From assembly GCF_900105495.1 (NCBI RefSeq), contig NZ_FNTF01000002.1, forward strand, positions 2,207,501-2,271,500: a stretch of DNA of 64,000 nt, read 5' to 3'. The stretch's first letter is position 1. Every line of letters begins with the position of its first letter. Source of the stretch: Pseudomonas frederiksbergensis. Lineage in GTDB: Bacteria > Pseudomonadota > Gammaproteobacteria > Pseudomonadales > Pseudomonadaceae. A model generated the notes under the pieces. It searched no databases. It was not told where the DNA came from and worked only from the letters and a program-made list of their open reading frames with translations. Made by a program: the position numbers and the translations under genes. Below are positions 19,304-30,724 of this stretch, piece by piece.

Positions 19304-19400
19304 CGCCATCGCGGGCAAGCCCGCTCCCACAAGGATCTCAGGTGAGCACAAATGTGTTTACGACCGAGATCGTGTGGGAGCGGGCTTGCCCGCGATGGCG
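19304..19400 (+). repeat. REPIN with 28-bp inverted arms (GCGGGCTTGCCCGC core)
   Basis: Arms 19304-19331 and 19373-19400 are exact complements (CGCCATCGCGGGCAAGCCCG and continuation). The core differs from the 17.4-kb element (GGGCTTGCCC instead of GAGCCTGCTC) and matches the one at 50518-50621. Confidence 0.9.
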
Positions 19401-19449
19401 TCAGGACGAACACCGCAGAAATATCCATTTGACGCAGTAGGCTTGCACC

Positions 19450-19998
19450 ATGAACTCGCAAAGCATCATCGTCCCGAAAATCTCCACACTGCCGGTGCAC
19501 GAACCCCGGGCCCGGGCAGTCGTGCGTTGGCTGGTGCGCAAGAACATCGTCAAAGAAGAACTGACCACCTGTGGCCGCACGGGCAACCGCATGGCTCATG
19601 CCATCGCCGACGGTGCCCGCGCTGTCGTGCTGCATCCTGAAGCGCTGCCATTCGGCGAACCGATCAATGGCCTGGAAATCATCACCAAGCGCTGCATCTA
19701 TACGCCGGCCAAGGGTTTCCTTGAAGAGGCGGGTTGCGCCGAGTGCCGCAAGGAAGTCGGCGAAGCGCTGTTCGAAAGCCTGGAAGACTGGATGCCGGGG
19801 CGCACTGATAACTTCACCTGCCCGGAATGCGGGCATGAAGATGACATCAACGGCTTTCTTTTCCTGCAGGAATGCGGCTTTTCCAACCTGGGCTTTATCT
19901 TCAATAACTGGGCCGAGGCCGGGTTCAAACAGAGCTTCATCGACGAATTTGCCGATTGGCTCGATCAACCTGTCAGTTGGGTGAAAGTCGAACTGTAG
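19450..19998 (+). CDS. Conserved hypothetical protein with a zinc-ribbon-like CxxC pair
   Basis: A 182-residue soluble protein. Two CxxC motifs, CAECRKE (about residues 98-101) and CPECGHE (about 120-123), could bind one zinc ion as a ribbon; about 20 residues separate them. No catalytic motif, signal peptide or ATPase signature is recognised, although similar pseudomonad proteins are often labelled as ABC-transporter ATPases without basis. Its stop codon TAG (19996-19998) lies inside the left arm of an inverted repeat. Function is unknown. Confidence 0.8.
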   Translation: MNSQSIIVPKISTLPVHEPRARAVVRWLVRKNIVKEELTTCGRTGNRMAHAIADGARAVVLHPEALPFGEPINGLEIITKRCIYTPAKGFLEEAGCAECRKEVGEALFESLEDWMPGRTDNFTCPECGHEDDINGFLFLQECGFSNLGFIFNNWAEAGFKQSFIDEFADWLDQPVSWVKVEL

Positions 19999-20062
19999 GA
20001 GCACAGCTTGCTGGCGATGGCGGACTTAAGGGCGCCATCGCCAGCAAGCTGTGCTCCTACAG
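19993..20062 (+). repeat. Perfect 30-bp inverted repeat overlapping a stop codon
   Basis: Arms 19993-20022 (CTGTAGGAGCACAGCTTGCT and ten more bases) and 20033-20062 are exact complements with a 10-base loop. The first arm contains the last codon and stop of the upstream gene. It is REP-like and may also act as a transcription terminator or mRNA 3' stabiliser. Confidence 0.9.
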
Positions 20063-20104
20063 AATTCGGCGTTAAATACCCGTCGATCGACTGTGTCGAA
20101 ATAG

Positions 20105-21652
<1,548 letters not shown>

Positions 21653-21677
21653 GGCTTCAAGCAAATCGTTAAGCAAC

Positions 21678-21700
21678 CGGGGCTGTTCTATTCAGCCCCG
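21678..21700 (+). terminator. Hairpin between guaB and guaA
   Basis: An 8-bp stem CGGGGCTG (21678-21685) / CAGCCCCG (21693-21700) with a 7-base loop is followed only by AGTTGTTT. It looks like a weak terminator or processing site, allowing partial read-through into guaA. Confidence 0.55.
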
Positions 21701-21751
21701 AGTTGTTTCTGAATCACGACTGTTTTTGAATTATCTAGACGAGACTGAATC

Positions 21752-23329
21752 ATGGCCCTCGACATTCACGCTCACCGCATCCTGATCCTCGACTTCGGTT
21801 CCCAGTACACCCAGCTGATTGCCCGCCGCGTGCGTGAAATCGGCGTGTACTGCGAACTGCATCCGTTCGACATGGACGACGAAGCGATTCGCGAATTCGC
21901 TCCCAAAGGCGTCATTCTCGCCGGCGGCCCCGAGTCCGTGCACGTAGCCGACAGCCCGCGCTGCCCGCAAGCGGTGTTTGACCTGGGCGTACCGGTCTTC
22001 GGTATCTGCTACGGCATGCAAACCATGGCTGAACAGCTGGGTGGCAAGGTCGAAGGTTCCGAGCTGCGTGAGTTCGGTTACGCCCGTGTCGACGTGGTCG
22101 GCAAGAGCCGTCTGCTCGACGGCATCGAAGACCACATCGACGCCGACGGCCTGTTCGGCCTCGACGTCTGGATGAGTCACGGTGACAAGGTCACCAAGAT
22201 GCCGCAAGACTTCCACATCCTGGCCAGCACCCCAAGCTGCCCGATCGCCGGCATGTTCGACGACGCACGTGGCTACTACGGCGTGCAGTTCCACCCGGAA
22301 GTGACCCACACCAAGCAGGGCGGTCGCATCCTCTCGCGCTTTATCCTCGACATCTGCGGCTGCGAAGCGTTGTGGACGCCTTCGAAGATTGCTGAAGACG
22401 CCATCGCCAACATTCGTGCCCAGGTCGGCACCGACAACGTACTGCTCGGCCTGTCCGGCGGTGTGGACTCTTCGGTGGTTGCCGCGCTGCTGCACAAAGC
22501 CATTGGCGACCAACTGACCTGCGTCTTCGTCGACAACGGCCTGCTGCGCCTGCACGAAGGCGAGCAAGTGATGGCCATGTTCGCCGAGAACATGGGCGTC
22601 AAGGTGATCCGCGCCAATGCCGAAGATCAATTCCTCGACAACCTGGCCGGCGAGTCCGACCCGGAGAAGAAGCGCAAGATCATCGGCCGTACCTTCATCG
22701 ACGTCTTCGATGCCCAGTCCAACAAACTGGACAACATCAAGTACCTCGCCCAAGGCACCATTTACCCGGACGTAATCGAGTCGGCTGGCGCCAAAAGCGG
22801 CAAGGCACACGTGATCAAGTCGCACCACAACGTGGGCGGCCTGCCGGAAGAAATGAACCTCAAGCTGGTTGAACCCCTGCGCGAGCTGTTCAAGGACGAA
22901 GTCCGTCGTCTGGGCCTGGAACTAGGCCTGCCGTACGACATGGTCTACCGTCACCCGTTCCCGGGCCCGGGCCTGGGCGTGCGGATCCTCGGTGAAGTGA
23001 AGAAGGAATACGCCGACCTGCTGCGTCGCGCCGACCACATCTTCATCGAAGAACTGCGCAAGGCCGACTGGTACCACAAGGTCAGCCAGGCATTCGTGGT
23101 GTTCCAGCCAGTGAAATCGGTTGGCGTAGTCGGCGATGGCCGTCGTTACGCTTGGGTCGTGGCCCTGCGTGCCGTGGAAACCATCGACTTCATGACCGCA
23201 CGTTGGGCACACCTGCCTTACGAACTGCTGGAAACCGTTTCCGGCCGGATCATCAATGAAATCGAAGGCATCTCCCGCGTCACGTATGACGTGTCGAGCA
23301 AGCCGCCGGCGACGATTGAGTGGGAGTGA
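21752..23329 (+). CDS. guaA: GMP synthase (glutamine-hydrolysing)
   Basis: A 525-residue two-domain enzyme converting XMP to GMP. The N-terminal class I amidotransferase has nucleophile Cys86 (FGICYGMQ) and the QFHPEV histidine-glutamate pair; the ATP-pyrophosphatase domain has the P-loop LSGGVDSS, and the C-terminal dimerisation domain ends with the conserved PPATIEWE. Length is standard. Together with guaB it completes GMP synthesis. Confidence 0.98.
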   Translation: MALDIHAHRILILDFGSQYTQLIARRVREIGVYCELHPFDMDDEAIREFAPKGVILAGGPESVHVADSPRCPQAVFDLGVPVFGICYGMQTMAEQLGGKVEGSELREFGYARVDVVGKSRLLDGIEDHIDADGLFGLDVWMSHGDKVTKMPQDFHILASTPSCPIAGMFDDARGYYGVQFHPEVTHTKQGGRILSRFILDICGCEALWTPSKIAEDAIANIRAQVGTDNVLLGLSGGVDSSVVAALLHKAIGDQLTCVFVDNGLLRLHEGEQVMAMFAENMGVKVIRANAEDQFLDNLAGESDPEKKRKIIGRTFIDVFDAQSNKLDNIKYLAQGTIYPDVIESAGAKSGKAHVIKSHHNVGGLPEEMNLKLVEPLRELFKDEVRRLGLELGLPYDMVYRHPFPGPGLGVRILGEVKKEYADLLRRADHIFIEELRKADWYHKVSQAFVVFQPVKSVGVVGDGRRYAWVVALRAVETIDFMTARWAHLPYELLETVSGRIINEIEGISRVTYDVSSKPPATIEWE

Positions 23330-23366
23330 TCCTGCGCAGGCCTTGATGGCTTGATTGCAGGTAACA

Positions 23367-23403
23367 AAAAAGGCCGTGTGAACACTGTTCACACGGCCTT
23401 TTT
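23367..23403. terminator. Strong bidirectional terminator after guaA
   Basis: A 17-bp perfect stem, AAAAAGGCCGTGTGAAC and its complement around an ACT loop, with A/T tracts on both sides. It separates guaA from the convergent toxin-like gene and marks the left edge of the accessory block. Confidence 0.95.
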
Positions 23404-23408
23404 GCGTT

Positions 23409-26400
23409 TTAGACGCCGGGTAGCCGAACGGGGGCCATGCCAATTCTGTGCAGCGCGGAACTCAAGCCCTCGGTCGTTGGAAAGCGTCGTCCGCTGATTT
23501 GCCAGGAATCCCGTTCGATGTAGTAGCCGTTTGCATCTTGTTTTATGGGCGTGCGAACGAGTTTTCCCCAGGTCACGATGCCGTTTTTGGTGACGGTTCT
23601 GCTGCGATGAACCAGTATTGGTTCACCGGTACTGGTGCTGAGGGTGTACATGCCAGGCCTGGGCAGGCCATCTTCCAGCCTTTGCGCAAGGGCCACGCTT
23701 TTCGGCGTCGGGATCTGCAGCAACAAGTCATTTCTGACAAAACTGACCGCTTGCCCCGGGCGCGCCACATCGGAGACCCCGGGGTCGATCTTGATACCGC
23801 CGAGCTCATCCGGGCCCACACTCTCGATACGCAGGCCGATGCTGCCTTCAAGCTCACTGACCCCCGCCACGTCAGCATAGGTATTGGCGTGGCTGTTACC
23901 GACCAATGCCACCCAGCGATGGGCGCCTCTGGCTGTCTGGTCGGCGCCAATGACTTGTTGGGCGAAGAAATTCATCATTTTTTGCCGGAAATTGAGATCG
24001 GGCCTTTGAATACCGGCGCTGCGGTAACTGGCCAGGCAGTCGATGGCTTGCACGCGGATGTTATTTTTTTGCGCTGTCCTGACGACCTGTTCAAACGTGA
24101 ATTGTTTGCTGGGGTCGGTCGAAAAAGTTGCATCAAGATCCTGGAGGTAGCTTTCCAGATCCTCGGACATCACCCCGGTGCGGTTGAACACATCCAGGTC
24201 CGCTTGATGGAAATCGGTCAGCAGATGCTCCACGTACAGGGTTTTGACCTTCTGTTTGCGCAGCACGCTCATGTTCTCGATCAAAAATTGTTTGCTGCCC
24301 ACGCTGGAGTGACTTTCGCCGACGACCAGGCTTTGTGAGCGCTTGAACAGGGTCTTGATGATGTCCTTGAGCTTCGCATTCGCGATGAACGATGGAATGG
24401 CAGGCCTGGGTGGCAGCTGTGGTTGCGGCTGCGAATAAAAGGACACGGCGTCGTCGTGTAGTCTTCGGCGTAGTCTTTTGAAGGCTTCCAGCTCATCGGC
24501 TGGATTGTTGGGATTGATAAAGCCGTCCTTCAAATCGCCCTTTGTCTCCAAACCATTGGCTGCCTTTTGAGGGCTGGCTTGATCTCCTGCGGAACATCGT
24601 ATGCAGTCGCCGGGGCGTCGAAGTCGGGGAGTGGCGGCTCGGCCCTGGCGAACAGATCGGAAAACTTGCCGCCTCCCGCCAGACCGGGGCGCGTGAGGGG
24701 CACCCACTCACCCATTTCATCCAGGCGCACCGGTATGTTGCGGTAAAAGGAGTGGGGATCGACCGGATCAATGATCGTCCAGGTCTTCAGTTCGTTGCTG
24801 TAGCGCACCTGGTAGAAACTGTCCCCCATGGCGATGTAATTACCGCCTGTCTCGGGCTGATAGATGCCTTGAAACTTGCCTTCCCCGTTGATGGAGGAAT
24901 AGCCCTCGAGGATTTCATTGGTTTCAAAAGGCGCCAACAGGCTGGCATCTCCCGGGTCGGGTTTGATGGATTCGAAGGGAAGTTGCAGCGGAGGGCTCGG
25001 CGACTTCAAATCTTCCCCAGGGGTGATTGTCTCCTCTGCTTCCGCTGCTTCCGCTGCTTCGGCGAACTCGCTTGCCCCTCTCAGGAATGGCAAGTTGAAC
25101 AGGATGTCCACGCTGCCAAGGATGGCCCCTTTGATCGCGGCCTTGCGTTCCGCTGGGGTCGTGGCGTTGATGGCCTGATCGATGTGCAAGCCGACATTGG
25201 CAATGCCCGCGCCTATGACAACCAACGCTGCTGGCCAGGCCGCTGCAGCCATTGGCCCAAAGACGCGGTTGAAGGCATTGAGGTAGCCGATCCACAGCTT
25301 TTTGCGTAGCTCGCCATTGGAATGCAGCAGGTAATTGGCGTCGCTGAGCATGCGCTCATGGGTGGACTGGCTCAAATGGGTGAACGCATCGCCACTGACT
25401 ATCTCGCCACGGTAGTGAAGCAAGTGATGGTCGGCGGCGGTGTTTTCATCAGGTAATACCTCGTACGCATGGGTGAGGCCGATATTTTCATATTGCGTGT
25501 TCTCCAGGAAATGAGTGAGCAGGCCAATGCCGGTGAAATTGGCGAGCTTGTGCCCCAGCGAAGTGGGCTTTTCCTGGACGATGTCGCGCTCTTGCTGCTT
25601 GAAGCGCATGAGCATGCGTTCACGGCCTTCGGCGTCCTTGACCTCATTGACCAGCCATTCGTGCAGCTCTTCGACCTTGTTGAAACAGTGAAATCCTCTG
25701 AGCTCGCCCGGAATGTAGAGAATGTTCAGGTCACCGTCGTCAGTGATACTGAAAATATCCGTCGAAACGAACTCATCAATGCAGAACTTGCGAATCGATA
25801 AACCGCTGGCTGTGGCCGCCTCGTCCATCAGCATTTGCCGGGTGAGCGGCCTGCTGACATTACCGGCGCAGGCCCTGAGCACCAGGGTGAAATGTTCACG
25901 GGACAAGTGCCCGCTCTCATAGTCTTCAATCGCTTTGGCGATGAAGGTGCACTTGGCCAGCGCACGGAAGTTGGCGCTGTGTTTTTCCCAGAATGTCGCA
26001 ATGGCCGTTTTGTAACGGTCAGCGAAATTGATGTCCCAGAAGGCTTTCAGCACGTCGCTGGCATGCAGGCGCACTTCGTTGGTTTCGTCGTAACTCTCGG
26101 CGTCATCACCGACCCGGTAAAAGCCCCCGTAGAGATCCAGCAGGTCGGCATTGTCCTGGTCGTGGACGCTGAAGCGGTGCATGACCAGTTGCGGGAAGGT
26201 CATGGATTCCTTGGGCTTTTCAAGGATGTGCTGCCAGCCGGTAAAGGCCTTGGAACTGCTTTGGGCGCCATGGAAACGGTGCCACCAGACGTTGTCCGGG
26301 GTTATGTCGGTGATGTGATGTCTGGTGAGGATATCCTGGGCGATTTCGTACGCCATGGCGTACAGGTCGGGGCAGTCGTCGACCAGGTCGGGGACCAGGG

Positions 26401-26458
26401 CCTGGAGGGCCTGGGCATCGGCGGAGTTGGTCAGGATGAGGTCTTGGGTATCGTCCAT
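23409..26458 (-). pseudogene. Frameshifted large toxin-like protein, copy 2 (DUF6543 N-terminus, TIKI/ChaN-like C-terminus)
   Basis: Two overlapping frames reconstruct one gene of about 1,015 residues. The 5' frame runs from ATG 26458 (SD GGAAAG) to TGA at 24530; the 3' frame continues to TGA at 23409. Comparison with the upstream paralogue places the break at a run of four A on the minus strand (24568-24565), where five would restore PALKKAANGLE. The N-terminal half resembles dermonecrotic-toxin-type DUF6543 proteins, a hydrophobic stretch lies near residue 400, and the C-terminus keeps GESHSS, VEHLLTDFHQADLD and NSHAN motifs of the TIKI/ChaN/erythromycin-esterase superfamily. Family labels are from memory of motifs. 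Confidence 0.7.
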
Positions 26459-26516
26459 GATGCTTTCCTTGGTATGCAGTGAATTCGCGAGCAAAACTGC
26501 TGTTACATACAACTGA

Positions 26517-29500
26517 TCAAGTGGGAATGCGCATCTGCAGCCTCATACCTGAGTTGTTCAGCGAGCTCGACAGCGCTTCGATGCTGGGGAAAGGAAGCCT
26601 GTTTTGTGGCCAGGATGGTCGGTCGATAACAAAACTGCCGTTGGCGAGTCGCTCGACCGGCGTGCGATTGATCAGTTCGTTTCTGCCGCGGTGAATCAGG
26701 GTGTAGCTGTCACCGGTTTTCTCGAACAGGTATTTGCTGGGTACATCGAGTAGCTTCTCCATTTGCTGCTCGGTTCGGATCGCCGGCATCGCTTCCATTT
26801 GTATGCGAAGGTCTGCATAGAATGGGTCGAAAGTTCCGCGCATGGTCTCGTTCTGCATGATCGGTCCGCGATCGATTTCGATGCCGGGATCCAAGGTGAT
26901 GCCCAGGCTTTCGCCTGGATTGACCTCTTCGATCCGCAGGCCGATACCGCCTTGCAGTTCACTGATGCCGGCCATCCCGCGGAAGGTATTGATGTTTTCC
27001 TGTCCGGTTAACACCACCCATTTGGTCGGCTGATTCAAGGCCTTATCGGCAAGCATGATTTCGTTCGTCAGGCTGTTAGTGATCATTTGCTCTTCAACCG
27101 GCCTGAAAAAAAGCGGTTTTTTAAAGCTTGTTGCGCAGTCGGTGGCCTGGATCCGGATGTTGTTTTGTCTTGCGCTCTTGACCAGTTCCAGTTCGTTGAA
27201 ACGCCCGGCGGGATCCTGGCCGAGCTCGGTCAGGTATTCGTGCAGATCCTTGGGCATGCTTCCCGTGTTGAAAAAGGCATTCAGATCTTGCTGGGCAAAA
27301 TCACTGAGCAAGCCGCGCATGTAAATCGTATTGACACCCCGACGAGCGAATTCAGGCATGTTTTCAATCATGAAGCGCATGCTGCTGATGCGATCCAGGG
27401 TTTCACCCACGACCAGCCCCGGTGCTGTTTCGAACACTCTCTCAATCAATTCGGCACTGGTCATGGACTCACTGACGGCAGGAATCATTGGCCGAGACGG
27501 CAGGTTGCGCCACTGCAACTCGTTGAAGAAGCGTCCGGCCGTGGACCTCAGCAGGTTTAGCTTGTCGGTGAAGTGACTTGCGTAGCGGTCTTCCACCGTG
27601 AACACGGGCAAGTGACGCATTGTAAGGCGGACATGGGTTTCGAATAGGTTCAATGCCCATTTTTTTAGTGATGCCTGGAGTCGCGGCTGAACATCGTATG
27701 GCGTTCTCAGAGTACGAAGAGGCTGCATTGTGGGGTGGGGGGAGGTAGAAGCTACTGGTTCAAGGGGGACAGGGGCTGGTGGCGCGGAGTTGCTGGTGCT
27801 CTGGCCGGGCTTCGGTGTCGCCGGTTTAGAGAGGTTTTTGCCACCGCCCTTCAAACCCTGTCGCGAGAACATTTCCCATTCATCTGCTTCATTCAGACGT
27901 ACCGGAATATTGCGGAAAAAGGAGTAGGGATTGGTGGGGTCGACGATTGCCCAGGACCGCAGTTCATTGCTGTAACGCACCTGAAAAAAACGGTCGTCGA
28001 TAGTAATGTAGTGACCCCCGGTTGCGGGTTGATAGATGCCTTGAAATTTACCTTCAACACTCACCGGGAATTCGCCGTCGAGAACCTCATTGGTTTCAAA
28101 GGGCGCCAGTATGTCCATGTCTGAGGGGCCAATAGCCTCGGCGTCGACGGAAAGGGAAGGTATCGCCGGCGATTCTATGTCTGTCTTCGGCGCTTCCCCG
28201 GAGGCAAGCGCCTCTTCTGTCTCGGCGGCCTCTGCGATCTCGGCGGCATCTGCCAGTTCAACTGCGCCGCGCAGAAATGGCAAATTAAACAGTACATCCA
28301 CACTGCCAAAAATCGCAGCTTTGACCGCGGCCTTACGTTCCATCGCAGTGGTGCCGTTGATGGCCTGGTCGATGTGCAGGCCGACATTGGCGATGCCGGC
28401 ACCGATGACGACCAGCGCTGCCGGCCATGCAAGGGCGGCCATCGGTCCGAACGTGTGGTTGAAGGCATTGAGGTAGCCGATCCACAGCTTTTTCCTGATC
28501 TCGCCGTTGGAGTGCAGCAGGAAATTGGCGTCGCTGAGCATGCGCTCATGGGTGGACTGATTCAGATAGGTGAACGCATCACCGGCAATTTTCTCGCCAC
28601 GATAGTGGAGCAAATGAACGTTCCCGGCTTCATTGTCACTGGGTAGAACGTCATAGGCGTGGGTGAGGCCGACATTTTCATGTTCCGTGTTTTCCAGGAA
28701 ATGAACGATCAGACCAATGCCGGTGAAGTTGGCCAGTTTGTGCCCTAGGGAAGTGGGCTTTTCCTGAACGATGTCGCGCTCTTCCTGCTTGAAGTGCATG
28801 AGCATGCGTTCACGGCCTTCGGCGTCCTTGACCTCATTGACCAGCCATTCGTGCAGCTCTTCGACCTTGTTGAAACAGTGAAAACCTCTGAGCTCGCCCG
28901 GAATGTAGAGAATGTTCAGGTCACTGTCGTCAGTGATGCTGAGGATGTCCGTCGACACGAAGTGGTCAATGCAAAACTTGCGAATCGATAAACCGCTGGG
29001 TGTGGTCGCCTCGTCCATCAGCATTTGCCGGGTGAGCGGCCTGCTGACATTACCGGCGCAGGCGCTGAGCACCGTGCTGAAGTGTTCTTGGGTCAAGTAA
29101 CCCTTCTCATAGTCTTCAATCGCTTTGGCGATGAACGTGCACTTGGCCAGCGCACGGAAGTTGGCGCTGTGTTTTTCCCAGAATGTCGCAATGGCCGTTT
29201 TGTAGCGATCAGCGAAATTGATGTCCCAGAAGGCTTTCAGCACGTCGTTGCCGTGCAGGCGCACTTCATTGGTTTCATCGTAGGATTCGGCGTCCGCCCC
29301 CACACGATAAAAGCCGCCGTAGAGGTCCAGCAGGTCGGCATTGTCCTGATCGTGGACGCTGAAACGTTGCATGACCAGTTGCGGGAAGGTCATGGATTCC
29401 TTGGGTTTTTCAAGGATGTGCTGCCAGCCGGTAAAAGCCGTGGAGCTGCTTTGGGCGCCATGGAACCGGTGCCAGTAGACTTTGTCGGGTTCGATATCCG

Positions 29501-29648
29501 TGATGTCGTGCTTGACGAGAATGTCCTTGGCGACCTGATATGCCAACGCGTGCAGGTCGGGGCAATCGGCAACGAGATCAGTGATCAGGGGCTGGAGGGC
29601 CAACACATCGGCAGCGTCGGGCAGGGTAATTTCTTGGGTATCGTCCAT
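26517..29648 (-). CDS. Large toxin-like protein, copy 1 (DUF6543 N-terminus, degenerate TIKI/ChaN-like C-terminus)
   Basis: A 1,043-residue intact ORF with SD GGAAGA before ATG 29648. The N-terminal about 390 residues contain HRFHGAQSSSTAFTGWQHIL and match dermonecrotic-toxin-like DUF6543 proteins. About residues 395-430 form a hydrophobic stretch that could insert in membranes (AALAWPAALVVIGAGIANV). A beta-rich module (KFQGIYQPATGGHYI) follows near 530-590, then a Pro-rich linker and a C-terminal TIKI/ChaN-like domain starting near 740. In that domain the motif histidines are replaced (GETLDR, MRGLLSDFAQQ, GQENIN). No signal peptide. It lies 58 bases ahead of the second copy, so both may be one transcript. 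Target unknown. Confidence 0.7.
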   Translation of the reverse strand: MDDTQEITLPDAADVLALQPLITDLVADCPDLHALAYQVAKDILVKHDITDIEPDKVYWHRFHGAQSSSTAFTGWQHILEKPKESMTFPQLVMQRFSVHDQDNADLLDLYGGFYRVGADAESYDETNEVRLHGNDVLKAFWDINFADRYKTAIATFWEKHSANFRALAKCTFIAKAIEDYEKGYLTQEHFSTVLSACAGNVSRPLTRQMLMDEATTPSGLSIRKFCIDHFVSTDILSITDDSDLNILYIPGELRGFHCFNKVEELHEWLVNEVKDAEGRERMLMHFKQEERDIVQEKPTSLGHKLANFTGIGLIVHFLENTEHENVGLTHAYDVLPSDNEAGNVHLLHYRGEKIAGDAFTYLNQSTHERMLSDANFLLHSNGEIRKKLWIGYLNAFNHTFGPMAALAWPAALVVIGAGIANVGLHIDQAINGTTAMERKAAVKAAIFGSVDVLFNLPFLRGAVELADAAEIAEAAETEEALASGEAPKTDIESPAIPSLSVDAEAIGPSDMDILAPFETNEVLDGEFPVSVEGKFQGIYQPATGGHYITIDDRFFQVRYSNELRSWAIVDPTNPYSFFRNIPVRLNEADEWEMFSRQGLKGGGKNLSKPATPKPGQSTSNSAPPAPVPLEPVASTSPHPTMQPLRTLRTPYDVQPRLQASLKKWALNLFETHVRLTMRHLPVFTVEDRYASHFTDKLNLLRSTAGRFFNELQWRNLPSRPMIPAVSESMTSAELIERVFETAPGLVVGETLDRISSMRFMIENMPEFARRGVNTIYMRGLLSDFAQQDLNAFFNTGSMPKDLHEYLTELGQDPAGRFNELELVKSARQNNIRIQATDCATSFKKPLFFRPVEEQMITNSLTNEIMLADKALNQPTKWVVLTGQENINTFRGMAGISELQGGIGLRIEEVNPGESLGITLDPGIEIDRGPIMQNETMRGTFDPFYADLRIQMEAMPAIRTEQQMEKLLDVPSKYLFEKTGDSYTLIHRGRNELINRTPVERLANGSFVIDRPSWPQNRLPFPSIEALSSSLNNSGMRLQMRIPT

Positions 29649-29782
29649 GATGTCTTCCTTGAGAGGTGGTCGGGGCGCTCACTATCTCAAGGGGCATCGA
29701 TTCCAGCTGTAAGGCACTGGGTCGCTGGCGGTGGTCAGTTGCTGACGCAAGACGTAGGAAATGATGAGTACCAGAGTCAGGC

Positions 29783-30487
29783 TCAGCGGCGCGCAATGTC
29801 AGAAAAGTAAAACTTGTCCAGCGTATGCCGCGACTCTGTGTATTCGAACTGCCGACCATCCTGCAAAAACGTCTGATTGCTGACCACGATCACATGGCTC
29901 TGGCCGTCGAGGTCCAGGTGTTGCTGATCGTCCTTGCTGCGGGGCACCGCTTCGATGGTGCGCTGGGCGTAGGCGATTTGCAGTTGCAAGGTCTGCTCAA
30001 TGAAGGCGTAGATCGAGTGCTCGGCAATGTCCCGGGACAGGCCGGGGATCACGTCGCTGACGAAATGGTTGATGTCCAGGATCACGCGTTTACCGTCGAT
30101 CCGCCGTACTCGCTTGATCCGCGTGATCTGGCTGCCGGCTTCGGCCTGGATGTGTTCCAGCAGCGTGCCCTCAAGGGGGATTTGAGTGAACTCGACCACC
30201 TCGGTGCTGACGTCGTTACCCAGGCGTGGATACGTTTCCTGAAAGCTGACGATCCCGCCGAGCTGGAATTCGATCGGGTTAGTCGACAGCACGAACGTGC
30301 CTTTGCCGTGAACCTTCTGCGCGAAACCGCGTTCCTGCAATTGCTCGATGGCCTTGCGCACGGTGCCGCGACTGGCCTGATAGCTGTCCATCAGTTCGGT
30401 TTCGGAAGGCAACCGGGCGCCGCGTTCCAGACGTTCGGTCGTGATGCTGGCAAGCAGATCGCTGTAGATCTGGTTGTATTTACTCAT
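29783..30487 (-). CDS. treR: Trehalose operon repressor TreR (GntR family)
   Basis: A 234-residue GntR/HutC-type regulator. The N-terminal winged HTH spans about residues 5-70 (RLPSETELMDSYQASRGTVR), and a UTRA effector domain follows, ending RHTLDKFYFSDIARR. TreR proteins bind trehalose-6-phosphate as inducer. It is divergent from treP, with two palindromic operators in between. The frame continues open upstream of the start on the minus strand, but that part is antisense to treP and not a fusion. Confidence 0.93.
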   Translation of the reverse strand: MSKYNQIYSDLLASITTERLERGARLPSETELMDSYQASRGTVRKAIEQLQERGFAQKVHGKGTFVLSTNPIEFQLGGIVSFQETYPRLGNDVSTEVVEFTQIPLEGTLLEHIQAEAGSQITRIKRVRRIDGKRVILDINHFVSDVIPGLSRDIAEHSIYAFIEQTLQLQIAYAQRTIEAVPRSKDDQQHLDLDGQSHVIVVSNQTFLQDGRQFEYTESRHTLDKFYFSDIARR

Positions 30488-30628
30488 GGGAATGGCTCTA
30501 TGCCGCGCTGTACTCAAGGCTTCGAACCTTAAGGGCAGGGTAGGGGTTTGTCCATGCGGCGTTAGGTTTCTTTGACTTTGGAGGTAGGAAACATCGCCGC
30601 CTGTCGGGTTCAGGATAAACAAATTCAA

Positions 30629-30670
30629 ACTCGTCTGTACGAGTTGTTGCTTTAACTCGTACAGACGAGT
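30629..30670. promoter_or_regulatory. Twin TreR operator palindromes
   Basis: Two copies of ACTCGT-N4-ACGAGT lie at 30629-30644 (spacer CTGT) and 30655-30670 (spacer ACAG), with centres 26 bp apart. Each is an inverted repeat and the two copies are also mutually inverted. The position 55-96 bases ahead of treP, opposite treR, and the GntR-type symmetry make TreR the likely ligand. Confidence 0.85.
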
Positions 30671-30724
30671 ACTTTTCGTTTCGGCGTGCTGCCAATAACA
30701 AAAAACTACAGCGGAAGAACAAGC

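Noticed and set aside
24530..24600. Programmed ribosomal frameshift joining the two toxin frames
   Set aside because: C-AAA-AGG is a poor slippery site, since tRNA-Lys would have to re-pair on CAA; a lost base is simpler.
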